A stretch of 24,954 bases of DNA from a virus, in the IMG/VR virus record IMGVR_UViG_3300013126_000227, positions 1 to 24,954 of that record; one strand, given 5' to 3'. A program made the translations under genes and the position numbers. The notes under the pieces were generated by a model, which saw only the letters and a program-made list of their open reading frames with translations, made no database searches and was not told the origin of the DNA. Below, one piece after another: positions 7,505 to 15,235 of this stretch. Numbering within the stretch: position 1 is the first letter of the stretch; each line of letters starts with the position of its first letter.

Positions 7505-10066
7505 ATGACTATTAATAACTTAACATACTCAGATACCTTTAAAAAGTGGTTTGATACTACTAATTCTGTAATTAGCGAAATAAATGGAATAACTGTTCAT
7601 AATATTTTAGCTGGTGATGGTATTGGTATAACATCTGCATCAAATATATTTACTATTAGTCATGCTTCTAACGTTTCTGGTGGTGTTACATTTTCTGGTA
7701 ATGTAAATTTTACTGGTATAGTGTCCTTTACTAATAATCCCACAACCAGTTCATCAAATATAATAAGTATTACACCCAAAACGACAGGATTAACTGCAGG
7801 AAATGTGGTTCGTATTGATTCTGTTGGTTTAACTTTAGCTAAAGCAGATTCTGCACTGAATGCAGAAGTATTAGGTGTGGTTGTTAATGAAACTGGAAAT
7901 TCAAATATTGTTGCTATATCTGGTCTAATAGATAACACCTCATTTAGTAAAACTATAGAAAATGTTTTAGGCGTAGCTGGTGCTACTTTATTTGCTGGAG
8001 AAGCTTACTTTTTAAGCTCTATCACAGCAGGAACAATTACAACAAATGAACCAGTAATATACGGACAAGTTTCAAAACCAATTTTATTAGGCGTTACTGC
8101 TCAGGCAGGATCATTATTAACATATCGTGGTATTTTACTTGAGGGAATAAGCGCAGGAATTACTGCTGAACTTGATAATAAAATTATTGTAGAGATAGAT
8201 TATTCTGGAACGGATTCTACAACAGGAAATCCTATTAAAGTTGGTGATCCTGTTTGTTTTTATCGAGACGAAAGTGCTTCAGAAGCTTTAATTAATACAA
8301 ATAAAACATCATTTAAACTATACGGTAAATTAAATAATTCAACACAAAATTGTGTATTTATTCCAGATATGAGTGAATGGACCAATTCTACAATTTTGAC
8401 AGGAAAAGAATTTTTAGGTTTAATCAGTAAAATAATAAACAATATTGGTAGTAAATATATCTTAGAAGTTACTGTGCCGGGTGGTTCGTTTAACACAACA
8501 ATCTCAGAATTAGATTCTAATTTTTACTTAGACACATCATCTACAAATTATTTAAATTTAAATTCAAGCAGTAAATTAGTTACTGCTACTTCTACTAGAA
8601 AATTTATAAATCTTTTACACGTAAATGATGGGTTTAACACAGTAAAAATTATTATTGTTCCGTCTGGTAGTTCTGTTTCTGGAGGAGGAGAACCGTCTCC
8701 TCCTGCCTATATCACTAGTGGTATAACAGCAGCAACTGAATATTATAATATAATACCTAATGGAGCATTTACTGTTTGGCAACGACCTGCTGTGATTAAA
8801 TCGGCCTTTACAACATCATATACCGATGATTATCTTCTACAACCAAATCAAGCACCTGCAACAGATGCAAATGGTCGCTATACCTACTATACATACAAAT
8901 TTTTAGACACCATCGCGGATCGTTGGTTTGTTATTAGAAATTTAGATTATTACACTTATAATGTAGGTCTTAATAAATTTATTGGGTTAACCGCAGGTAG
9001 CTCTGTATTAAGACGAGAATTTTCGTCTGATCAAGCAGAAGTTTCTGGATCTCCATTATTTTATATCGATTGTAAATTTAATTACAACTTAAGCCCAGTA
9101 GGTCAAAACAGTAAAAGACCCAGAATAGAAAACATTCAATCAAACGCAAGGCTTTGCCAGAATCAAAGAGTTACCTTTTCATTCTGGGGTAAATCTACAG
9201 TTTCAGGATCTACTTTAGATATTATCTACAATCAATATAGACCTTCATATAGCAACGAGGCTGGATTTACAGCCGCTTTAGAAGGAAGAACTAATGTAAC
9301 AGTTTCTTCTGGAGGTATAACATTAGGAACTAATTGGCAACAATACTCTCGTTCTTTTGATGTTAACGTGGCAGGATTTACTTTAGCAAGTACAGAGTTG
9401 GGTTGGTTTGGTATGGGATTTGAGTTTCCTTCTAGTACTGCAACTATTAGTTTAGCACAAGCTCAACTGAATATAGGAAATCAAAAGATAGAACCACTAG
9501 CAATAAATTATAATGATGAATTACATCGTTGTAAAAAATTATACCAAACTTCTTTTGGGCCTGGTATAACTTATATTAACACAGGTACATCCGCAAATAG
9601 ATTTGGATCAGCAAACAGAGAAAATACAGAACAGCCAGTAGTATTGTGTTTAACAGGAAATAGTACATCATTTACATATCCAGTACCAATGTATTTGGCC
9701 CCTACTACTGTTGATCACTTTTCTCCATATAGTGGTAGATATCTTGCTTCTTATGTGAAAGATAGTTTTGGGGGAGTGAACAAAGATAATACTTCTATAA
9801 CACCAAGCGACAATCAATCACTTCCTTGGCAAAGAGTCGCGCATGCGAGTGCTGCTATCAATAAACCAAGAGTAGCTAGTACTGGTACTGATTTATCGTT
9901 TACACCGTATTCCACTTATGCTAGTGTTACTTCACTATCTGGATTTTTAAATATAACTTATTTGGATACTGTAATTTTTGATTATGTTTTGGATGCGGAT
10001 ATAACAAATAGTGCTTATTCATCTTCTTTCTCTAAGAATTACACATCAACAAAAATTTACTATTAA
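7505..10066 (+). CDS. Long tail fibre with C-terminal carbohydrate-binding-type region
   Basis: 853 residues. The N-terminus ('TFKKWFDTTNSVISEINGIT' followed by 'AGDGIGIT') is the kind of attachment segment seen at the start of fibre proteins of marine T4-like phages. Residues ~92-220 form a beta-rich shaft module also found in the next gene ('GNVVRIDS', 'NAEVLGVVVNE'). The C-terminal half (from ~410) begins with 'NGAFTVWQRP' (419-428), continues with 'IADRWFVIRN' and 'VTFSFWGKSTVSGS' (~555-568); the N-x-x-F-x-x-W-Q-R ... D-R-W ... S-F-W order is a widespread phage fibre / carbohydrate-binding beta-sandwich pattern. It probably binds a surface glycan. An AGGA lies 13 bases before the ATG, too far for a good ribosome binding site. 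There is very little cysteine, in contrast to the genes from 11238 onward. Confidence 0.8.
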   Translation: MTINNLTYSDTFKKWFDTTNSVISEINGITVHNILAGDGIGITSASNIFTISHASNVSGGVTFSGNVNFTGIVSFTNNPTTSSSNIISITPKTTGLTAGNVVRIDSVGLTLAKADSALNAEVLGVVVNETGNSNIVAISGLIDNTSFSKTIENVLGVAGATLFAGEAYFLSSITAGTITTNEPVIYGQVSKPILLGVTAQAGSLLTYRGILLEGISAGITAELDNKIIVEIDYSGTDSTTGNPIKVGDPVCFYRDESASEALINTNKTSFKLYGKLNNSTQNCVFIPDMSEWTNSTILTGKEFLGLISKIINNIGSKYILEVTVPGGSFNTTISELDSNFYLDTSSTNYLNLNSSSKLVTATSTRKFINLLHVNDGFNTVKIIIVPSGSSVSGGGEPSPPAYITSGITAATEYYNIIPNGAFTVWQRPAVIKSAFTTSYTDDYLLQPNQAPATDANGRYTYYTYKFLDTIADRWFVIRNLDYYTYNVGLNKFIGLTAGSSVLRREFSSDQAEVSGSPLFYIDCKFNYNLSPVGQNSKRPRIENIQSNARLCQNQRVTFSFWGKSTVSGSTLDIIYNQYRPSYSNEAGFTAALEGRTNVTVSSGGITLGTNWQQYSRSFDVNVAGFTLASTELGWFGMGFEFPSSTATISLAQAQLNIGNQKIEPLAINYNDELHRCKKLYQTSFGPGITYINTGTSANRFGSANRENTEQPVVLCLTGNSTSFTYPVPMYLAPTTVDHFSPYSGRYLASYVKDSFGGVNKDNTSITPSDNQSLPWQRVAHASAAINKPRVASTGTDLSFTPYSTYASVTSLSGFLNITYLDTVIFDYVLDADITNSAYSSSFSKNYTSTKIYY
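7780..8155 (+). repeat. Fibre shaft module, copy 1
   Basis: Approximate residues 92-217 of the 853-residue fibre. The order is 'GLTAGNVVRIDS', then 'NAEVLGVVVNE', then a G-x-x-Y-F-L-S strand, then 'PVIYGQVSKPILLG' and a Y-R-G ending. It matches the module in the following gene in order and spacing. Protein-level similarity only; the DNA has diverged. Confidence 0.65.
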
Positions 10067-10071
10067 TTCTC

Positions 10072-11223
10072 ATGGCTAATACCACAACCACTTTAAACAC
10101 TAGACTTTTTGCTCCACAAGTAATTTTAGCACAAGATACTACACGTCTTGCTATTAAACTTAAATCTGGAGAAGGATATACGATACCATCGGGACTTACG
10201 TTGGGTGACGTTATTCGTTATGATCCCAATTCAACAGGATATACACTTTCCATAGCAAACTCAGAAATAAATGCAGAAGTTTTGGGAGTAATAGAAAGTA
10301 TTTCTTCGGGAGAATATACGGTAATTTGCTCTGGTTCTATAAAATATCCATCTAGTAGATTAGGATCTATAGTTTCTGGTGGTGGCGGTGGAATAGATAT
10401 ACTATTTTTAGACGAAGCTATTGCTGGTGGATTGACAGGAACGATTGATCAATCAACCGGAGCAGAGAAAATAGTAAAACCAGTAATTCAGATTGCACCT
10501 CATGCGGCTTATAACGGTGTTGTTATGAATTATGTTGGTTATAAAACAGGCAATCAAGCAGTATCACAAGAAGACTCTCCTTTATTACCTGTTGGTTCTA
10601 TAATGTATAGTGTTCCGAATATTACACCTGGAATAAATTGGATTCGTATAGATTCTAGTGTGCGGATTAGTACCACCGATTATTCTGAATTATTTGCTAT
10701 ATACAGCACGACTTATGGGCCTTATGTTGAAAAACTAACAATCACTGATGGTTATGACCCAGCAACATTTAATACTGGTTTAATTGGAAAAAGAATATAT
10801 TATGATGGAGATGTTGTTCGAGCAACTATAATTGATGTAGATTCTTCTAATAAACAGTTATTTGTATTGGTTGCAGGAGGAGAAGCGCAATCAACTGTAT
10901 ATCTTAATGCTGGTCCTCTTTTTGCAGATGTTGAAGATGTTGGATTTTTAACTGTAGTTTCTTCGGTGGTTTATGAATTTACAATTCCGGCAGTTTCTGA
11001 TGATGTGAATATCACTCAAGCTAGTATTACGTTAGTCCCATTTATTAAAGCATACGAATTTGTTTCTATAAAAATACCGGATACAATATCACTGGTTGGT
11101 ATTACTGCATCAGGGCAAATTTCTACCACAGGAAATGTTGTTGTAGGAGGAAATTTACAAGTCGGCTCTCTAACAGACATAGAAGCAGAAATATTAGCAC
11201 TCAAAACTGCAGTATTCCCATAA
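10072..11223 (+). CDS. Tail fibre / collar-domain protein
   Basis: 383 residues. The N-terminal third repeats the shaft module of the preceding fibre: 'SGLTLGDVIRYDPNS' and 'INAEVLGVIESIS', ending near 'PVIQIAPHAAYNGVVM'. Residues ~171-218 resemble a phage tail-collar domain: 'PVGSIMYSVPNITPGINW', then 'DYSELFAIYSTTYGPY' (family pattern P-x-G-S-I-x-x-x ... W-x-x-x-D-G ... Y-x-x-L-F-x-x-x-x-x-x-Y-G). The C-terminus has a short repeat-like stretch ending 'GNVVVGGNLQVGSLT' and a coiled helix 'IEAEILALKTAVF', a likely trimerisation end. The start is five bases after the previous stop and lacks a clear Shine-Dalgarno sequence. Role: fibre or short tail spike in the same assembly as the preceding gene. 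Confidence 0.7.
   Translation: MANTTTTLNTRLFAPQVILAQDTTRLAIKLKSGEGYTIPSGLTLGDVIRYDPNSTGYTLSIANSEINAEVLGVIESISSGEYTVICSGSIKYPSSRLGSIVSGGGGGIDILFLDEAIAGGLTGTIDQSTGAEKIVKPVIQIAPHAAYNGVVMNYVGYKTGNQAVSQEDSPLLPVGSIMYSVPNITPGINWIRIDSSVRISTTDYSELFAIYSTTYGPYVEKLTITDGYDPATFNTGLIGKRIYYDGDVVRATIIDVDSSNKQLFVLVAGGEAQSTVYLNAGPLFADVEDVGFLTVVSSVVYEFTIPAVSDDVNITQASITLVPFIKAYEFVSIKIPDTISLVGITASGQISTTGNVVVGGNLQVGSLTDIEAEILALKTAVFP
10189..10566 (+). repeat. Fibre shaft module, copy 2
   Basis: Approximate residues 40-165 of the 383-residue fibre. Shares with copy 1 the G-L-T-x-G-x-V-x-R-x-D opening, the x-N-A-E-V-L-G-V block, an F-L strand followed by a Gly-rich turn, and a G-x-x-x-x-Y-x-G ending. This suggests domain duplication or shuffling between the two fibre genes. 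Confidence 0.6.
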
Positions 11224-11237
11224 TAGTTTAATTTAAA

Positions 11238-14066
11238 ATGAAAATTGTAGGATCCAGTTTAGTATCGTCTTTAGCCAGAGCGTTTTCTGTTACTGGTCCA
11301 ACTGGAGCGACAGGAATAACGGGCTCAAAAGGATTAACAGGATATGGTTTAACTGGAATTAGTGGTTCTGATGTTATTGGTATTTCTTTAAATAATAGAT
11401 ACATCTTAACTACATTTTCTGATGGAACAACTTATCAATCTTCTAAACAAATTTATGGTACTACTGGTCCTACTGATTATGTTTTAGACATTAAAAATTT
11501 AGGAACAGGTTTTAGTTTAGCAACACAAATAAATAAAAAATTAAGTCCTGCAATAAATTTTGGAATTACTCCTTATCAGGAAATTGTTCTTCGTGGTATA
11601 ACTTTTACAAATAATACTGATTCTTTGTTTTCTGCTAGAAGAAGAACAGTTGGATCAAACATATATTATGAAATAAATTTACAACAACAACAAGGACTAA
11701 CAGTTGCTTCTAGTTCGTCTTCTACTGTAAATTTATTACAATTTGATAATAATAAAGCAATACAAAGAATAAACTTAGCCTATGGTGTGACGTTAGATAA
11801 TGGAACTCCTACAAATTTAATGGGAATAAATTTTATAGGAGCAAATATATTTGAAAAGACGAGAGGAATTGGTTGGACTGGTTCAACAGGAGCAGTTAAT
11901 TGTGTATTTACTCTTGATGGAATAACATGCACATTGGATCCCTTTAAAACAGAATTAGACAGTTTAATGTTTGGTTCTTCTTCAAAGGTTTTTATTGGAG
12001 ACTTTAAAGATAATAAAACAACTATAGAATTAGTTCCTCCACCGATAGATGGAAATGCTTATTCTTTTGATTTATTTTTATCTGGCGCATTAAATCCAAC
12101 TAATATTAACAATAGATTTAGAGGTCCTATATATTGGCCAAAAGGAAATCCTCCTTGTTTTTCTGTTGATGGAATCACATGTGGAATAAAGATGACATTT
12201 TTTGGTATTAATGGAACATGGTATTCTACTGCTGTTTCTACATCTACAAATTGCTCTGATAATTTATTCAAAACAAATTGCACTAACATAGAAATACCAT
12301 CATTACCAGAAAATATAATATTTTCAGTTGATGCGATTGGTGCTTGCTGTACTTCCGATGGTAATTGTTCAGAGACTAGTTATTATAATTGTTCTGGTTA
12401 TTTTCATGGAATAGGAACAACTTGTGGTACTACATTAGACTCAATATGTTCTAAACCGGGAGTTTGTTGTAGAAAAACAATAATAAATGGCATAGAGAAT
12501 ATTGATGCATTTTCTGATCAATTAACTTGTTATGAGTGTTTGGGTTTTACTGATCAAACTGTAAAATTTGCTGGAAATTATACAACAAAAGAGACTACAA
12601 ATTGTAACAACGTTTTTAATAGGATTGGAGCGTGCTGTAATGGACGTGGTGGTTGTTCTCAACTAACCAGAGAAGAATGTGATCAAGCTAATGGGTTTTA
12701 TCAAGGAGATGATATTGATTGTGTTGATTATTATGGAAATTCTATTTGTGGTTCTGGAACCGGGCCTTGCTGTATAAATGGAAGTTGCACAGAACAAAGT
12801 TATTTAAATTGTTTTGCTAGTAATGGTTTGTACGGCGGTAACGACAAGAGTTGTTCTAATTTTATTTGTCCCACAAAAAATAGTTGTTTAGGATTTATAA
12901 ATGGTATCCCTGTATATGAAGGTTCGCAATATGCTGGTGGTATTGTTGTTGGAACTTTCAATCCAGGAATATCTGAAATTTTAGGAGCAAAAGAGCTGTT
13001 TGATTTTGCTGGATTTACTTTAACAGATAATGATACTTTATGTAAGTTATATAAAAATGCTTCTGATTATTATGCCTACGGAACCACGGGATCATGCTCT
13101 TCCGAAAATAATTCTTATGTAATAATAATATACCCATATGATATTGCTATAGATGGTTTTAATAATATTAAAAATCCAGAAACTGAACTCTTTATTCAAA
13201 ATAAATTTGTATGGGGTGGAACGGGATCTTCTTGGGGACCATTAAACAATATCAATAATAGCTATAATGATGTTACTTTTGTTGATTATGACTATAGAAA
13301 TACACATCTAAAATTTACAGAAGGTTATTGGTCTCTTGGATTTACCGGAGCAACACAAGCAAATAATCAACTGTTATTGAATAACACATTTGCTACATGT
13401 AACTATACAGAAATTTTTGGTAATGATGCAGAAGCAAAACAATTTGCTAAATCTCCGTATAATGCACACGGACTGTGGTATAGGTCTTGGGGCTTAATGA
13501 ATACTATTAGGGCAATTTCTGCATATAATTTTTATACTTTAAATAAAAATGAAGAAACCTTAGGAATTTACAATTCTTCAGAGTTTGTTGGTATTACAAA
13601 AACAAATGCATTTTTAGCAACACGATTAATATCCGATGGATTAACTGCGGAAGTACAAGGAATAACAGCAAATCCTTCATATGTTTCTTCTTGGTTTCTA
13701 CCAAGTCACGATGAATTCGGATTCATTGCTTCTAAAACAATAAACAATTTTGGATTTAATATTAATCAAAGTTTAGCAAATTATGGCCAACCGTTAAATG
13801 GAACATATTGGACTTCTACTGGAACATTTTTATATTCAAATAATGAAGGAATATATGATGGAATAAATAAACCGTCTCCTGGTTCTGTTGCTATAGCTAT
13901 TAATATTGATGTAAATGGAGATTTAACTCAATATAATGTTCTAAAATTACCTAGAAAAACTACTAGTTGCAAAGTTCGACCAATAAGAATAATACGATGT
14001 AATCAAGATGTGCCAAATCTTAAATTGTGGTCAATTCCAAAAATTATAAACAGTAATATAAATTAA
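11238..14066 (+). CDS. Collagen-like / Cys-module / DUF1566-type adhesin fibre
   Basis: 942 residues in clear blocks. (1) A short collagen-like Gly-X-Y stretch at 20-43. (2) A beta-rich block ending near 366 with 'YWPKGNPPCFSVDG' and 'MTFFGINGTWYSTAV', a pattern shared with other phage collagen-like proteins. (3) Residues 368-544: four cysteine modules beginning GACC, GVCC, GACC and GPCC. (4) From ~550: 'SQYAGGIVVGTFNPG', then 'WFLPSHDEFGF' (819-829), 'YWTST' (857-861) and 'VRPIRIIRC' near 913-921. Block 4 matches the DUF1566 / Lcl_C pattern W-x-L-P-S-x-x-E ... Y-W-[ST]-S-T ... V-R-x-x-R. In Legionella Lcl, collagen repeats joined to this domain act as a glycan-binding adhesin; that comparison is family knowledge and the receptor role here is inference. 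There is no signal peptide and no clear Shine-Dalgarno sequence. Confidence 0.75.
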   Translation: MKIVGSSLVSSLARAFSVTGPTGATGITGSKGLTGYGLTGISGSDVIGISLNNRYILTTFSDGTTYQSSKQIYGTTGPTDYVLDIKNLGTGFSLATQINKKLSPAINFGITPYQEIVLRGITFTNNTDSLFSARRRTVGSNIYYEINLQQQQGLTVASSSSSTVNLLQFDNNKAIQRINLAYGVTLDNGTPTNLMGINFIGANIFEKTRGIGWTGSTGAVNCVFTLDGITCTLDPFKTELDSLMFGSSSKVFIGDFKDNKTTIELVPPPIDGNAYSFDLFLSGALNPTNINNRFRGPIYWPKGNPPCFSVDGITCGIKMTFFGINGTWYSTAVSTSTNCSDNLFKTNCTNIEIPSLPENIIFSVDAIGACCTSDGNCSETSYYNCSGYFHGIGTTCGTTLDSICSKPGVCCRKTIINGIENIDAFSDQLTCYECLGFTDQTVKFAGNYTTKETTNCNNVFNRIGACCNGRGGCSQLTREECDQANGFYQGDDIDCVDYYGNSICGSGTGPCCINGSCTEQSYLNCFASNGLYGGNDKSCSNFICPTKNSCLGFINGIPVYEGSQYAGGIVVGTFNPGISEILGAKELFDFAGFTLTDNDTLCKLYKNASDYYAYGTTGSCSSENNSYVIIIYPYDIAIDGFNNIKNPETELFIQNKFVWGGTGSSWGPLNNINNSYNDVTFVDYDYRNTHLKFTEGYWSLGFTGATQANNQLLLNNTFATCNYTEIFGNDAEAKQFAKSPYNAHGLWYRSWGLMNTIRAISAYNFYTLNKNEETLGIYNSSEFVGITKTNAFLATRLISDGLTAEVQGITANPSYVSSWFLPSHDEFGFIASKTINNFGFNINQSLANYGQPLNGTYWTSTGTFLYSNNEGIYDGINKPSPGSVAIAINIDVNGDLTQYNVLKLPRKTTSCKVRPIRIIRCNQDVPNLKLWSIPKIINSNIN
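11295..11366 (+). repeat. Collagen-like Gly-X-Y stretch in the 942-residue protein
   Basis: Residues 20-43: six regular Gly triplets (G-P-T, G-A-T, G-I-T, G-S-K, G-L-T, G), one break, then G-L-T-G-I-S-G. It is short and degenerate compared with the two following genes. The 11-base string GGTCCAACTGG at 11295-11305 recurs exactly at 14143-14153. Confidence 0.8.
12339..12869 (+). repeat. Array of four G-x-C-C cysteine modules
   Basis: Residues 368-544. Modules begin at GACC (368), GVCC (408), GACC (464) and GPCC (~502). The typical module has G-x-C-C, a Cys five or six residues later, T/S-x-x-x-C, an aromatic-Gly segment, and two closing cysteines, for about 36-40 residues. The second copy is longer and less regular (it contains C-Y-E-C). 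Confidence 0.85.
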
Positions 14067-14070
14067 ACCC

Positions 14071-15210
14071 ATGCTACAACGAATAGGATCAACAACTATA
14101 CCCATAAAAAATAATAAAATCTCTCAAGGATTTTCTTTTATGGGTCCAACTGGCCCAACGGGTCCAACAGGATCGACCGGTAATACTGGTTCTACAGGAA
14201 ATACTGGAGCAACGGGTATTGGTGTATTTTATTTATATCCCATAAATTCGGATGGAATAACACTATATTTAACCATACCAACCCCCCCAATAGAGTTGAT
14301 CGGTATATCGGGCCAATCTCCTACAACCACAGAGTCTTTTAATCTATTAAAAAATAAAATTAATGTTTTGAATGCAGGAGCAACGACAAGTAATCAGTTT
14401 TTATTTACAGGATTACCTGGTCAAGCAGGATTTACTGCTTATTATGCTTCATTCAAGATAAGTGGAGATGGTTTAACTGCATATTATAGTGGTGATGATA
14501 TAGTTTTTAAAGGAATTACTGTAAATTATGGCATAGGTGTTTCAGGTTCTGTTCTTGGTTCGTTTGGTAATACTGCAAATGCAATTTTAGATCCATCAAA
14601 TAGTTCATTATTTACTTATAAAGAAAATTTAGTAGGAATTACAACAGAAAACATAGCATTTGCAAAATTAAATTCTTTTTTTCAAGCAAAAAATTCTACT
14701 GGTATTACTAATATAAATTTAACAAAAATAAATGGTTTAACATTTATAATAAAAAATCCTTGGAATATTTTTACAAATACATTTTATATTGAAGGAAATA
14801 CTTGGTCTTCTCAACAATTATATCAGTCTAATTATTCTTCAGTAACAGGCCCACAGGGAGTTTCAGCTCCTCAAATTTATAATATAGACATTTTTAATAC
14901 AACAAACACTACAAATTATGGATTTAGAAAAGTTGGTTCTTGTTGTTATTGTGAAGGTGCTGGTCTTAAAACTTGTATTGATTACACAACAGAAAAATAC
15001 TGTATAGATATTATAGACGGAATATTTTCAACAGATCCTTGCATTACTAGAAGAAATAATGTTGGATCTTTTCCTTGTGATGATTTTGGATCCTGTTGTG
15101 TAAATGGAAATTGTGTTAATACTTCCAGAGAAACTTGTACTAAATTTGCTGGTTCTGTATTCAGTGTGGATACTCTGTGTGCTGATGCTAATAATGCCTG
15201 TAATCCTTAA
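14071..15210 (+). CDS. Short collagen-like fibre with two Cys modules
   Basis: 379 residues. The N-terminus ('MLQRIGSTTIPI') precedes an unbroken run of nine Gly-X-Y triplets (residues 25-51). The middle is beta-rich, with 'NPWNIFTNTFYIEGNTW' at about 231-247, apparently related to the pre-cysteine block of the 942- and 1711-residue proteins. The C-terminus (289-379) carries two cysteine modules opening G-S-C-C; the second, 'GSCCVNGNCVNTSRETC', is among the most regular in the window. Unlike the 942-residue protein it ends there, with no DUF1566-type domain, so it reads as a shorter member of the same gene family. It starts four bases after the previous stop. A TATAAATT at 14057-14064 lies just upstream, one base off the late promoter octamer. 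Confidence 0.75.
   Translation: MLQRIGSTTIPIKNNKISQGFSFMGPTGPTGPTGSTGNTGSTGNTGATGIGVFYLYPINSDGITLYLTIPTPPIELIGISGQSPTTTESFNLLKNKINVLNAGATTSNQFLFTGLPGQAGFTAYYASFKISGDGLTAYYSGDDIVFKGITVNYGIGVSGSVLGSFGNTANAILDPSNSSLFTYKENLVGITTENIAFAKLNSFFQAKNSTGITNINLTKINGLTFIIKNPWNIFTNTFYIEGNTWSSQQLYQSNYSSVTGPQGVSAPQIYNIDIFNTTNTTNYGFRKVGSCCYCEGAGLKTCIDYTTEKYCIDIIDGIFSTDPCITRRNNVGSFPCDDFGSCCVNGNCVNTSRETCTKFAGSVFSVDTLCADANNACNP
14143..14223 (+). repeat. Collagen-like Gly-X-Y run, nine triplets
   Basis: Residues 25-51, Gly at every third position, with P-T three times and then S-T, N-T and A-T. Thr in the Y position replaces the hydroxyproline of animal collagens, as is usual in bacterial and phage collagen-like proteins. 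Expected to form a trimeric triple-helical stalk. Confidence 0.9.
14935..15207 (+). repeat. Two G-x-C-C cysteine modules
   Basis: Residues 289-379. The first opens GSCCYC and has C, C and C at later positions with 'D-G-I-F-S' before the final Cys; the second is GSCCVNGNC with E-T-C, 'G-S-V-F-S' and two closing cysteines. Confidence 0.85.
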
Positions 15211-15220
15211 TATAGAGTAT

Positions 15221-15228
15221 TATAAATA
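15221..15228 (+). promoter_or_regulatory. Possible T4-type late promoter octamer (TATAAATA)
   Basis: An exact TATAAATA in the 25-base gap before the 1711-codon gene, ending seven bases before its ATG at 15236. With T4 spacing, transcription would start almost at the ATG, giving a leaderless or nearly leaderless message. That spacing argues for caution; it may be chance in A+T-rich spacer DNA. Confidence 0.3.
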
Positions 15229-15235
15229 ATAAAAA

